From Streptomyces sp. CoH27 (GTDB lineage Bacteria; Actinomycetota; Actinomycetes; Streptomycetales; Streptomycetaceae): 43,576 bases of DNA. The stretch lies in contig NZ_JAIQYY010000003.1 of the NCBI RefSeq assembly GCF_020181035.1, positions 143,881-187,456 of the forward strand, given 5' to 3'. The notes beneath the pieces are model-generated. The model made no database searches. It was not told the origin of the DNA and worked only from the letters and a program-made list of their open reading frames with translations. The position numbers were made by a program, and so were the translations under genes. This document shows positions 8,811-16,834 of this stretch, in pieces (positions within the stretch are counted from its first letter, which is position 1; each line of letters starts with the position of its first letter).

Positions 8811-10414
8811 GGCGCCTCGTCCGGCTTGGGTTCCTGACGCGGTGCACACGCCGCGCGCCGCTCAGGAACCCGCCCCTGCAGCAGGTACGCCTCGAAGTGC
8901 CCGTTGACGCACGCGTTCGCGCCGCCCGCGATGCCGTGCGTCCCCGCGTCCCGCTCGGTCACCAGCACCGAGCCGGCCAGCCGCCGGTTCATCTCCAGCG
9001 CGCCCGCGTACGGCGCCGCCGCGTCCTGCTCGGCGGACAGGATCAGCACCGGCGGCAGTTCACCCGGCCCGGTCCGCACGTCCAGCGGCCGCTGCCGGGG
9101 CGCCGGCCAGGAGGCGCACGGCAGGTTCATCCACGCGTTCTCCCAGGTCTCGAAGGGCGCGACCCGGGCGATCCGGGTGTTGTCCCGGTCCCACGTCGTC
9201 CAGTCCGTCGGCCAGGACGCGTCGTTGCATTCCACGGCCGTGTACACCGCGCTGGTGTTCTCCGCCTCCGCCTCCGCGGCCGAGTCCGTGACCGGCGCGG
9301 CCAGCCGGACCAGCGGCTTCGGGTCGCCCTTCAGATAGGCCGACAGCGCGGCGGCCCGGCTCGCCCAGAAGTCGTCGTAGTACCCGGCCGTCAGGAACGC
9401 GTTCTGCAACTGGCCGGGACCGACCTTGCCGCCCGCCGCCTTCCCGGCCAGCCGCTCGCGCGCGGTGTCGTAGCTGCGCTGCACCTTCGCGGCCGTGTTC
9501 CCCAGCCTGTAGACGTCGTCATGGCGGGCGATCCAGTCCTTGAAGTCCCCCCAACGCTCCTCGAACGCGGCCGACTGGTCCAGGTTGTCGCGGTACCAGA
9601 TCTTCGCCGGGTCCGGGTTCACCGCCGAGTCCAGCACCATGCGCCGTACGTGCGTGGGGAACATCGTGGCGTACAGCGCCCCGAAGTAGGTGCCGTACGA
9701 CGCCCCCACGAAGGTCAGCCGGTCCTCGCCGAGCGCGGCCCGCAGGACGTCCAGGTCGCGGGCGTTGTTCAGGGAGGTGTAGAAGCGCAGTCTGCTCCCG
9801 GAGCGCCGGTCGCAGCCCCGCGCGTACGCCTTCGCCTGCGCGACGCGCTGCCGCTTGTACGCCTCCGACGGGTGCTCGGGGGCGGCCGTGGGCGCCTTGA
9901 AGAAGCGCTTCGGGTCCTCGCACGACAGCGGCGCCGAACGGCCCACCCCGCGCGGGGCGTAGCCGACGAGGTCGTAGGCGCCGGCGATCCGCTTCCACTG
10001 CGGGACCGTGCCGATCAGCGGGAAGTACATGCCGGAGGCGCCGGGGCCGCCCGGGTTGTAGACGAGGGCGCCCTGCCGGGGCACCCGCCGCTTGCTGTTG
10101 TGCGGGTCCTTCTGGGTCGCCCGGGCCCGGCTGACGGTCAGCCTGATCTGGGTGCCGTCCGGGCGGGCGTAGTCCAGTGGGACGGTCACCGTGCCGCACC
10201 GCACGCTGCTCGGCGCCCCCGGGACGTCGGCCGGGGAGCACGCGCCGAAGTCGATGCCGGCCGCGCGGGCGCGGGCCGCGGCCACCAGGGTGCCGCGCAG
10301 CTCGGCCGCGCCGGGCGCACCGGGCGCGGCGCCGAGAGCCTGTCCCGCCGGGGCGGCGGCGAGGGTGGTCAGGAGCAAGGACCCGGCGGCCGAGTACACG
10401 GCGGCAGCTCTCAT
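8807..10414 (-). CDS. Secreted alpha/beta-hydrolase, TAP (tripeptidyl aminopeptidase)-like
   Basis: A 535-residue protein with a signal peptide (first 25-30 residues, Ala/Leu-rich). It has an N-terminal [15 protein letters not shown] segment and the oxyanion motif [14 protein letters not shown]. The nucleophile elbow is [17 protein letters not shown], with Ser as nucleophile. The C-terminal TAP-like domain contains [17 protein letters not shown] and [10 protein letters not shown], supplying acid and His. This is the Streptomyces SlpD/SlpE/TAP family of exported peptidases and esterases that trim N-terminal tripeptides or act on small esters; the substrate is undetermined. ATG 10414 is preceded by GAAGGGA. 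It is convergent with hemQ, with overlapping stop codons. Cys residues near both ends suggest disulfides. Confidence 0.88.
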   Translation of the reverse strand: MRAAAVYSAAGSLLLTTLAAAPAGQALGAAPGAPGAAELRGTLVAAARARAAGIDFGACSPADVPGAPSSVRCGTVTVPLDYARPDGTQIRLTVSRARATQKDPHNSKRRVPRQGALVYNPGGPGASGMYFPLIGTVPQWKRIAGAYDLVGYAPRGVGRSAPLSCEDPKRFFKAPTAAPEHPSEAYKRQRVAQAKAYARGCDRRSGSRLRFYTSLNNARDLDVLRAALGEDRLTFVGASYGTYFGALYATMFPTHVRRMVLDSAVNPDPAKIWYRDNLDQSAAFEERWGDFKDWIARHDDVYRLGNTAAKVQRSYDTARERLAGKAAGGKVGPGQLQNAFLTAGYYDDFWASRAAALSAYLKGDPKPLVRLAAPVTDSAAEAEAENTSAVYTAVECNDASWPTDWTTWDRDNTRIARVAPFETWENAWMNLPCASWPAPRQRPLDVRTGPGELPPVLILSAEQDAAAPYAGALEMNRRLAGSVLVTERDAGTHGIAGGANACVNGHFEAYLLQGRVPERRAACAPRQEPKPDEAP

Positions 10415-10542
10415 CGCGTATCCCTTCGGTGCGGCGACGACAGAAGGGATGTTTCGTTCGGGCGGACAAGAAGACAAGCACCACCCGGCCGGTGTCGCGC
10501 CAATGCCCCCGATGCGCCCCTTCGACCGCTCCGAAGCCGCCC

Positions 10543-11331
10543 TCACTCCCGCCAGGGCTGGTCGCGGTGGGTGAAGGCCGCGCGGAGCTCCGGCTCGCCG
10601 ATCGCGCGGATCCCGCGGACGGCGACGGAGGTGAGGAACGACCGCTCGTCCCCGGCGGGCTTGCGGGTGAGCGCGCCCAGCAGCCGCAGCCCGGCGGGCG
10701 AGGCCCAGCGGGAGTACGGATGCACCTCGAACCGGGCGATGATCAGGCAGCTCAGACAGAGCGTGAGCGGCAGGGCGAACCACAGGCCGACCAGCAGCCG
10801 CGGGGTCCCGGTGGGGACGGGCAGCAGCAGCAGCGCGGTCACCCCGAGCGCCGCCACGGCGAGACCGGCGGCGCACACCTGGCGGACGGCCGCCGCCACG
10901 GTCGTACCGGCGCCGTCGGGCACGGCGAGCCCGGCGCGCTCCAGCCGGTGGGCGAGCCGCCGTACGGCCTCCGCACCGGCCGCACGCGCCCGCACGGGCT
11001 GGATCCGCGACTGGCCGTCCGGCCCTATGGCCCCTATCACGGACTGCTCGATCTCGTCGTGCCCCCGCGGGTCCACGACCGTGGCCCAGCCCGTGTGCGC
11101 GAGCAGCAGGCGCCGCTGACGGGCCATCGAGACCATCGTCACGTCGGCGACCCGGACGGGGCCGCCGGAGAGGAAGGCCGCCTCGTACAGCGTCAGACCG
11201 TGAGCCTGCTCCCGGTCCACCGGGGCGGCGGCCACGTCCAGTGCTGCCGCGCGCACGGCCGCCAGGCACAGCCGGGTGCACGCCGTACCGGCGAAAGCCC
11301 AGGCCAGAAACAGGAGAAGGACCCAGAACAT
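10543..11331 (-). CDS. TIGR04222 domain membrane protein
   Basis: A 262-residue membrane protein. One hydrophobic segment lies at the N-terminus (MFWVLLLFLAWAFAGTA) and two are adjacent near residues 150-195 (AAGLAVAALGVTALLLLPV and LLVGLWFALPLTLCLSCL). The family hallmark LTLYEAAFLSGGPVRVADV is at about residues 47-65, and a winged-helix-like cytoplasmic stretch lies between the segments. Function is unknown. As I remember the family, many members end in Gly/Cys-rich low-complexity tails; this one stops at HRDQPWRE with no such tail, and no frame downstream offers one. It follows the DUF4142 gene by 98 nt and is on the same strand as the DUF692 gene. Confidence 0.78.
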   Translation of the reverse strand: MFWVLLLFLAWAFAGTACTRLCLAAVRAAALDVAAAPVDREQAHGLTLYEAAFLSGGPVRVADVTMVSMARQRRLLLAHTGWATVVDPRGHDEIEQSVIGAIGPDGQSRIQPVRARAAGAEAVRRLAHRLERAGLAVPDGAGTTVAAAVRQVCAAGLAVAALGVTALLLLPVPTGTPRLLVGLWFALPLTLCLSCLIIARFEVHPYSRWASPAGLRLLGALTRKPAGDERSFLTSVAVRGIRAIGEPELRAAFTHRDQPWRE

Positions 11332-11429
11332 GATCTGTTTTCTATGCCAGGGATCCGGGCGGACGCCATGCCCTGTTCACTATCCGGACACAGTGTGGCC
11401 GGTATGTGACGTTCCGTTCGGCCGCTCGG

Positions 11430-12134
11430 CTACGGCGTCACCGGGACGGCGGCGCTCGGGGCGACCGCCGGCGGGGTCGGCACGGGAGTGGGGGAGGCGG
11501 CCAGCTCCCGCGCGAGCGAGGCGAAGTCGACGTACCCCGTCGCCTCCAGGACCTTGATGTGGTCCAGGACGGTCGCGTTGGCGTCGTCGGCGAGATCGCG
11601 GACCAAAGAGTTCTGGGTGTCGGCCCGGACCTGGGCCACCAGCGTGAACACCCGGCCGTGCGCGAGCCGCAGGATCGCGGCGAACTGACGGTCGAAGTCC
11701 ACTCCCTGCGCCGCGTTCAGGGTGGCCAGCCACTGCTTCTGCTGCTCGTTCGGCTCGTTCGGCAGCGGTGTGCCGAGCTGGCCGGCGACGGTGCGGACGT
11801 GCGCGTCCAGGGAGGTGTGTCCGTCGACCAGGTGCTGGCCCGCGGTGCGTACGGCCACCGTGGTGCCCTTGCGCTCCGCCAGCTCGCCGGCGGGCAGCTC
11901 CCAGAGCCCCGCGAGACGGACCTTGGTGATGAAGTCCTGGTCCTGTGCGGACAGCGGGCCGTAGGGGGTGGTGACGGTCTGCGTGCTCAGCGTGCTCGCG
12001 TTCGCCGTGTCCTGCCGGTCGGCGTAGGACCAGAGCGGGTACAGCAGCGCCGCCGCGGTCGCCGCGAGGGCCGCGATGACGAGTCCGGTGCCGCTGAATA
12101 TGCCTCGGCCCTTGATCGGCGGGCGCGGTCGCAT
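11430..12134 (-). CDS. DUF4142 domain protein, membrane anchored
   Basis: A 234-residue protein. A short basic N-terminus precedes a membrane segment (GLVIAALAATAAALLYPLW), which could be an anchor or an uncleaved signal. The exported domain is helical and ferritin-like in pattern: LSAQDQDFITKVRLAGLWEL, then GQHLVDGHTSLDAHVRTVAGQL and ILRLAHGRVFTLVAQVRADT. It matches DUF4142 in arrangement and length. The tail after ELAAS is Pro/Thr/Val-rich. The family is of unknown function; His residues on several helices are consistent with metal binding, but that is inference. ATG 12134 has a strong AGGAGG 7 nt upstream (in the complement of 12138-12145). It sits between the TIGR04222 and DUF692 genes. 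Confidence 0.85.
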   Translation of the reverse strand: MRPRPPIKGRGIFSGTGLVIAALAATAAALLYPLWSYADRQDTANASTLSTQTVTTPYGPLSAQDQDFITKVRLAGLWELPAGELAERKGTTVAVRTAGQHLVDGHTSLDAHVRTVAGQLGTPLPNEPNEQQKQWLATLNAAQGVDFDRQFAAILRLAHGRVFTLVAQVRADTQNSLVRDLADDANATVLDHIKVLEATGYVDFASLARELAASPTPVPTPPAVAPSAAVPVTP

Positions 12135-12316
12135 GGTGCCTCCTGTGCCGCACCGCACGCGCGTGTGCATGGGGGGTGTGGTGCGGCTTGGCATATTACT
12201 GGGGGCGGGACCCTGCGGGGCTCGGCGTGTGCGCGTTGTCGCCGTTCGGGTGCGGAGCGTCGGCGGGGCGGGTGCGTTGTGGCCCTGGCTGCGGGCGGTC
12301 GTGCCGCTGGGGCGAT

Positions 12317-12355
12317 GGGGGTGCCCCCGGTCGAGCGAAGCCGAGACTGGGGGAG
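12317..12355. repeat. Streptomyces-type interspersed palindromic element, copy 1
   Basis: The element starts GGGGGTGCCCCCGG, has the core TCGAGCGAAGCCGAGA, and ends TGGGGGAG. GGGGG/CCCCC arms and a CGAGC-GAAG hairpin core give strong folding potential on either strand. A related element lies 11 nt further on and another at 28090-28130. Confidence 0.8.
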
Positions 12356-12365
12356 GGTGGGCGCT

Positions 12366-12398
12366 GGGGGTACCCCCTGCTCGAAGAGCTCGGGGGAG
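12366..12398. repeat. Interspersed palindromic element, copy 2
   Basis: GGGGGTACCCCC, then TGCTCGAAGAGCTCGGGGGAG. It has the same outline as copy 1, with a shorter core and GAGCTC in place of the GAAG loop. It lies downstream of the DUF692 gene, where it could act as a transcription terminator or mRNA 3' hairpin. Confidence 0.75.
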
Positions 12399-12437
12399 GC
12401 ACCCTGCTCGCGCCCGGCGAGCGACCCCACGCCCAGC

Positions 12438-13805
12438 TCAGCCCCGACGTCCCGGCAACACCCTCCGCGCCACCCGGGCCACCCGTCCCCCGGACTGCCT
12501 CGGCGCCGGTCCCGCCCGCTCCAGCCACCACTCCCGCAGCTCCCCCCGGGACCCCGCCTCCTCCGGCCGTCCGGCCCGCAGCAGGTGAGCAGCGAAGTTC
12601 AGGGCGTCCCGGCGGTACCCCCCGCTCATCGGCCGCTCCCGGGCGTACTCCAGGAACGTCTCCCGGTACCCCGTGCCGAGGATCACCGGCAGTTCCGGGG
12701 CCACCTTCGCCACCACGTCCGCCCGCTTCGCGGCGAGAGCCCGGGCCTGGACCCGCATCCGTGTCCGGTCGAAGCCCTCGGGCACCGGTGTGCCGGCGAC
12801 CAGGGAGGACAGTACGGCGGCCTGGGCGACGGCGACCCGCTCGCGTGCGTCCACCGTGGGCCGCGTGAGTATGGCGACGCCTCCGCCGGCCGGCCCGGCA
12901 GCGATGGCGGCCCCCGTACCGCCACCGGTGCCGGTGCCGGCTCCCTCCCGGGCGGCGGCCGTCACCGCCTCCCGGATCAGGGTCAGCTCCCGCTCCAGTT
13001 CCGCCGGTTCGGGGAAGTTCTCGTCCCGTTCCAGCAGGACCCCGGGCGGGGTGGTGCGGGCGGCGAGGCCGGTCAGGATGTCCAGGACCGGGCGCGGTAC
13101 CGGATGGGCGTGGCTGTCGTGCCAGACCCCGTCGCGCTCGAAGCCGCCCGCGACATGGACGTAGGCCAGCGCCTCCAGCGGCAGCTCGGCCAGCGCGCGG
13201 GCCGGGTCCTCGCCCCGGTTGACGTGGTTGGTGTGCAGGTTGGCCACGTCGATCAGCAGCCGTACGCCGGTGCGCTCGACCAGTTCGGCCAGGAACTGCC
13301 CCTCGGTGAGCTCCTCGTCCGGCCAGGAGAACAGCGCGGCGATGTTCTCCAGGGCCAGCGGCACGGGCAGGGCGTCCTGCGCGATGCGGACGTTCTCGCA
13401 GAGCACGTCCAGGGCATCCCGGGTGCGCGGCACCGGCAGCAGATGCCCGGCCTCCAGCGACGGGGACACGGTGAGCGCGCCGCCCGCGCGGACGAACGCG
13501 ATGTGCTCGGTGACCAGGGGGGAGCCGAGGGCCTCCGCGCGCTCCGCCAGCGCCGTGAGGCGGCCCGCGTCGGGGCGGTCGGCGCCGCCCAGGCCGAGGG
13601 AGACGCCGTGCGGGATCACGGTCACCCCGCGCTCGCGCAGCCGCAGCAGGGACTCCGGGAGGTGGCCCGGGCAGACGTTCTCCGCCACGACCTCCACCCA
13701 GTCGATCCCCGGCATCCGCTCCACGGCGTCCGCGATCTCCGGCCGCCAGCCGATCCCCGTACCCAGCCGCGGCACGGCCTCTCCCCGCATGGCCCCTTCC
13801 CCCAT
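12438..13805 (-). CDS. DUF692/MNIO multinuclear iron oxidase fused to HvfC-like (DUF2063-like) domain
   Basis: A 455-residue protein. Residues 10-285 form a TIM-barrel MNIO (DUF692) enzyme with the expected iron ligands in place: His66 (IPHGVSL), His101 (TEHIAF), Glu153 (ALENIA), Asp186/Asn189/His191 (IDVANLHTN), His217 (YVHVAGG), Asp230 with His232/His234 (HDSHAHP) and Glu259 (LLERDENF). A Gly/Ala linker (about 286-312) leads to a helical region, 318-415. Its pattern ([55 protein letters not shown]) resembles the HvfC/DUF2063 partner proteins that accompany MNIOs. Known MNIOs (MbnB, TglH, bufferin enzymes) oxidise Cys residues of ribosomal peptides. ATG 13805 has GAGGGG 7 nt upstream; ATG 13790 is an alternative. 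The fused partner assignment is by eye; no precursor peptide is evident nearby. Confidence 0.88.
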   Translation of the reverse strand: MGEGAMRGEAVPRLGTGIGWRPEIADAVERMPGIDWVEVVAENVCPGHLPESLLRLRERGVTVIPHGVSLGLGGADRPDAGRLTALAERAEALGSPLVTEHIAFVRAGGALTVSPSLEAGHLLPVPRTRDALDVLCENVRIAQDALPVPLALENIAALFSWPDEELTEGQFLAELVERTGVRLLIDVANLHTNHVNRGEDPARALAELPLEALAYVHVAGGFERDGVWHDSHAHPVPRPVLDILTGLAARTTPPGVLLERDENFPEPAELERELTLIREAVTAAAREGAGTGTGGGTGAAIAAGPAGGGVAILTRPTVDARERVAVAQAAVLSSLVAGTPVPEGFDRTRMRVQARALAAKRADVVAKVAPELPVILGTGYRETFLEYARERPMSGGYRRDALNFAAHLLRAGRPEEAGSRGELREWWLERAGPAPRQSGGRVARVARRVLPGRRG

Positions 13806-13895
13806 GACCCCTCCCCTCGTGCGAATGACGGAGGTATCGCCCCGGCGGGCGGCCCCGAATCCCCTCCTTGTCGCGTTCAGAGCAACATTTGAGGT

Positions 13896-14501
13896 TCAGC
13901 CCCGCACCGGCCACCGCTCGGGGCTGCGGCCTAGCAGCCGCAGCGCCTCCTGAAGCGGGCCGGAGCCCTCGGGCACCTCCAGCGCCGGGGCGAAGGGGAA
14001 GCCCGGGCCGCGCCGGGCGGGATCGGTGGGTACCGCGCGGGCCACGGCGAGCGCGGCGCCGAGCACGTGCTCGGGCAGGTCCACCGTGGCGCCGAGGGTG
14101 GCGGCGACGTCCCAGGCGTGCACCACGTAGTCCACGAGATGGAAGCCGACGGCCCGGCCGCCCGGAATGCCGCCCAGGTTCGGCAGCGCGAACTCCCGTT
14201 CCGTCACGCCCGGTTCGGCGAAGGCCGTGAGCACCTCGGCGGCGGCCGACCGATGGGCCCGGGCGGGCTCGCTCACGTCCTCGGCCTCCCGCCAGTGCTC
14301 CGGCTCCCGGCCCGCACCGCGCGCCGCCGCGGCGAACCCGACGTGCTGTGCGGTCATGTGCGCGACGAGCCGGCGCAGGGTCCAGCCCGCGCAGGGGGTG
14401 TCCCGCGTCCAGTCCGCGGCCGTGGCCAGGTCCACCAGGCGTACGGCCTCCTGGACGGCGATCCGGTCGAGTTCCACGACGTTCATTCCGGTCACAGTCA
14501 T
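13896..14501 (-). CDS. TIGR03086 family / mycothiol-dependent maleylpyruvate isomerase-like DinB-fold protein
   Basis: A 201-residue four-helix-bundle protein. TPCAGWTLRRLVAHMTAQHVGF (residues 35-56) and FHLVDYVVHAWDVAATLG (about 120-137) supply the three metal-binding His residues typical of the DinB/MDMPI fold. The family is common in mycothiol-producing actinomycetes, but most members have no known substrate. The ATG at 14501 lies only 8 nt from a minus-strand TATAGG at 14510-14515, and no Shine-Dalgarno is visible, so the mRNA may be nearly leaderless. The gene follows the TetR gene on the same strand, separated by a terminator-like hairpin. Confidence 0.85.
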   Translation of the reverse strand: MTVTGMNVVELDRIAVQEAVRLVDLATAADWTRDTPCAGWTLRRLVAHMTAQHVGFAAAARGAGREPEHWREAEDVSEPARAHRSAAAEVLTAFAEPGVTEREFALPNLGGIPGGRAVGFHLVDYVVHAWDVAATLGATVDLPEHVLGAALAVARAVPTDPARRGPGFPFAPALEVPEGSGPLQEALRLLGRSPERWPVRG

Positions 14502-14558
14502 GGTCCGAGCCTATAAAACAAAGCGAACGGTCGTGCTCATTTTTCTGGAAGCCGAACC

Positions 14559-14581
14559 GATCCCCGACCGGACCGGGGATC
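14559..14581 (-). terminator. Hairpin at the end of the TetR gene
   Basis: GATCCCCG, 7-nt loop ACCGGAC, CGGGGATC: an 8-bp perfect stem. It overlaps the last base pairs of the TetR stop codon on the minus strand; there is an A-rich but not U-rich tail. Confidence 0.6.
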
Positions 14582-15218
14582 AGGTGACGTGGGGGAGCGG
14601 GACCCCGTCCACGGCCGCGTCCCGCAGGCGCGCCGCGATGCCCACCCGAGCCCTGCGGTACGCGCTCTCCTCGTCGTGCAGCACCGACAGGGCGTTCGCC
14701 GTCTCCAGCAACGCCACCACCTCGAAGGCGAGTTGGCCGACATCCGTGCCGGTGCGCAGCTCGCCCGCCGTGCGGGCCTCGTCGATCGTGCGCTCCACGT
14801 GCGCCGACCAGTCGCGCTGCGCGCGGACCACGGCATCGTGCACCGGCCCGGTCCGGGCGTCGTACTCGGCCATGGCGCCGTAGAAGAAGCAGCCGCCCGG
14901 GAACACCCGGCCGCGCGAGTACTCCAGCCACAGCTCGCACAGCCGCCACACCCGGCCGAGGCCCGGCGGAGTCTGGGCCGCGGGCCGGAGCACCCGCTCG
15001 GTGTAGATCCGCGCGGCCTCCCGGATGGTGGCCAGCTGCAGCTCCTGCTTGGAGCCGAAGAGCGCGAACACCCCGCTCTTGCTCAGCTCCAGCTCGGCGG
15101 CGAGCCGGCCGACGGTGAGCGCCTCCAGGCCCTCGACCGAGGCGATGTCCACCGTGCGCCGCAGTACCAGCTTGCGGGTGCGGTTGCCCCGTTCGACCCG
15201 GCCGTCGACCCGCGTCAT
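14580..15218 (-). CDS. TetR family transcriptional regulator
   Basis: A 212-residue repressor-type protein. The N-terminal helix-turn-helix (about residues 15-60) reads LTVGRLAAELELSKSGVFAL, then FGSKQELQLATI. The ligand/dimer domain contains VFPGGCFFYGAMAEYDARTG, the pattern of the TetR_C_16/YcdC-like group. Its ATG overlaps the stop of the PTH2-like gene by ATGA, so the two are almost certainly co-translated. The target is unknown. It may control its own operon or the divergent ABC exporter at 15962, whose start lies close to the PTH2 start. Confidence 0.92.
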   Translation of the reverse strand: MTRVDGRVERGNRTRKLVLRRTVDIASVEGLEALTVGRLAAELELSKSGVFALFGSKQELQLATIREAARIYTERVLRPAAQTPPGLGRVWRLCELWLEYSRGRVFPGGCFFYGAMAEYDARTGPVHDAVVRAQRDWSAHVERTIDEARTAGELRTGTDVGQLAFEVVALLETANALSVLHDEESAYRRARVGIAARLRDAAVDGVPLPHVT

Positions 15219-15919
15219 CCCCGCCTCTGGCGCAGCGCGGGATGATCGGCGACGACCGTGCAGCTGCCCGGTGCGATCTCCGTGAAACCGGCGTCCCGGA
15301 CGACCGGCAGCCCACTGCCGGTCAGCCGGACCCAGTCGGCGGGGTCGGCCGTACGGACCGCCAGCGCGCAGCCCGCGTCCCGCCAGGCCGCGCGCTCCGC
15401 CTCCGGCAGCGCCCACCAGGCCAGTTGGGCGCCGTGCCCCGCCTGGGCCATGGCCTTGCCGGCCGACATCTCCAGCTCCGGGTTCAGCCACAGCACGGGC
15501 TGCGCCGGGTCGGCCGCCACGGGCGGTTCCGGGTCGTCCAGTTCGGTGCCGGACACCTGGAGCTTCGCCAGGTCCTTGGGCCAGCCGTCGAGCGGGATCG
15601 GCGGGAAGACCCGTACCTGCGCGGCCTTGCCGGTCACCGTGATCCCGGGCAGCGCCTCGGCCCGCCGCCACTCGGCCCCCCGGGCCCGCCGCACGACCTT
15701 CCGGATCCGCGCGTCCTCCCAGCTGCGCACCGCCTCGGCCCACGCCCCGTACCCGTTCGCCCGCTCGTCCCCGAGCAGCACGAGCACGGCCCGCGCGGCC
15801 GTCTCCAGCGCGTCGGTACGGGCCGGGGGCGCGCCGCGTTCTATCCGTACGACGAGGGGCAGGACGAACTGGGGCGCTTCGTCGCGCCTGTCACTCGGGG
15901 ATGTGGAATCAGGGCTCAC
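15215..15919 (-). CDS. PTH2-fold (peptidyl-tRNA hydrolase 2-like) protein
   Basis: A 234-residue protein. The C-terminal half (about residues 120-230) carries the PTH2 signature ELEMSAGKAMAQAGHGAQLA, with Lys and Gln/His in the expected places, followed by the VRTADPADWVRLTGSGLPV and FTEIAPGSCTVVADHP strands. PTH2 is the archaeal/eukaryotic type of peptidyl-tRNA hydrolase; actinobacteria also encode related proteins beside the usual Pth, and their role is not established. The N-terminal half is not recognised. GTG 15919 was chosen because it is 8 nt from a minus-strand TAAAGT; a TTG at 15967 would overlap the divergent gene. It is coupled to tetR by ATGA. Confidence 0.8.
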   Translation of the reverse strand: MSPDSTSPSDRRDEAPQFVLPLVVRIERGAPPARTDALETAARAVLVLLGDERANGYGAWAEAVRSWEDARIRKVVRRARGAEWRRAEALPGITVTGKAAQVRVFPPIPLDGWPKDLAKLQVSGTELDDPEPPVAADPAQPVLWLNPELEMSAGKAMAQAGHGAQLAWWALPEAERAAWRDAGCALAVRTADPADWVRLTGSGLPVVRDAGFTEIAPGSCTVVADHPALRQRRG

Positions 15920-15961
15920 ACCAGCCAACTTTAAGGGCGCGAAACCGATCACAATGGCCCC

Positions 15962-16834
15962 ATGCAACGTGACCTACGACTGATCGCCGTAGGCCGCCGG
16001 TACGGCATCCGCGGCCCCTGGGTGTTACGAGGCGTCGACCTCACCATCGCCCCCGGCACCCTCACCCGCGTGGAAGGAGCGAACGGCACCGGCAAATCCA
16101 CCCTCCTGCGCCTTCTCGCCCGGCTCGACGCGCCGACGGAGGGCCGGGTCACCGGCCGCCCGCGCACGGCGTACGTCCCCGAGCGGTTCCCTTCGGCGCT
16201 GCCGTTCACCCCCCTCGGCTATCTCACCCATCTCGGTACGGTGCACGGCCTGAGCCGCCCGAGCGCGACGCGCGCCGCCGGTATCTGGCTGGAGCGGTTC
16301 GGCGTGGCCGCCCACGCCGGTACCCCGATGGCCCGGCTGTCCAAGGGCAGCAGCCAGAAGGTCGCCGTGGCCCAGGCGCTGCTCGGCGAACCGGAGCTGC
16401 TGGTGCTGGACGAGGCCTGGACCGGTCTGGACGCGGCGGCGCGGGCCGAGCTGGAACGGGCGGTGGCCGAGCGGACCGCCGCCGGGGGTGCCGTGGTGTT
16501 CGTCGACCACGACCCGCGCCGGCTGGCCGGGGCGCCGGACGCGACGTACACCGTGCTCGACGGAGGGCTCAAGCACCATACGGTGGACGGGAGTTCACCG
16601 GCCGGGCCGCTCGCCCTGGTCACCGTGCGGGGGCCGGCCGGGGGCGGGCTGCCGCCCGACGCGGCACGGACCGTCACCTCCGTGCAGGAGACCGGCCCCG
16701 GCAGCTACCGCCTCGCCGTCCCCGTCTCCCACTCGGACGTCCTGCTGCGCGTCCTGCTCACGGCCCGCCCGCCCTGGCACATCGTCAGCGTGACCCCGCC
16801 CCCCGGACCCCCCGACCCCGAAAGCCGCCCATGA
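15962..16834 (+). CDS. ABC transporter ATP-binding protein
   Basis: A 290-residue ATPase. Walker A is GANGTGKSTLLRLLA (about residues 40-54). The signature loop is LSKGSSQKVAVAQALLG, a variant lacking the canonical LSGGQ. Walker B is LLVLDEAWTGLD, and the switch His is in VFVDHDPRRL. A C-terminal extension of about 80 residues (from GGLKHHT) carries a substrate-sensor or regulatory domain, as in some export ATPases. No Shine-Dalgarno precedes the ATG; CACAAT ends 6 nt upstream, so the mRNA may be leaderless. The next gene, a membrane protein, starts inside this stop codon (ATGA). It is most likely an exporter of unknown cargo. Confidence 0.9.
   Translation: MQRDLRLIAVGRRYGIRGPWVLRGVDLTIAPGTLTRVEGANGTGKSTLLRLLARLDAPTEGRVTGRPRTAYVPERFPSALPFTPLGYLTHLGTVHGLSRPSATRAAGIWLERFGVAAHAGTPMARLSKGSSQKVAVAQALLGEPELLVLDEAWTGLDAAARAELERAVAERTAAGGAVVFVDHDPRRLAGAPDATYTVLDGGLKHHTVDGSSPAGPLALVTVRGPAGGGLPPDAARTVTSVQETGPGSYRLAVPVSHSDVLLRVLLTARPPWHIVSVTPPPGPPDPESRP

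Larger units (their letters stand above)
12135..12437. other. Intergenic region between DUF692 and DUF4142 genes
   Basis: About 300 bases with no supported gene. It contains two adjacent palindromic elements (12317-12355 and 12366-12398). The DUF4142 promoter and ribosome site lie in the part nearest 12135; an AT-richer CATATTACT near 12192-12200 may belong to it. I looked for a small Cys-rich peptide gene here on the minus strand and did not find one. Confidence 0.5.

Noticed and set aside
10420..10545. Search for a Gly/Cys-rich tail after the TIGR04222 stop by frameshift
   Set aside because: None of the downstream frames gives Gly-Cys repeats, so there is no sign of a recent frameshift.
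10415..11281. Long open frame extending the secreted hydrolase upstream through the TIGR04222 gene
   Set aside because: It is an out-of-frame shadow of the TIGR04222 gene; the signal peptide begins at ATG 10414.
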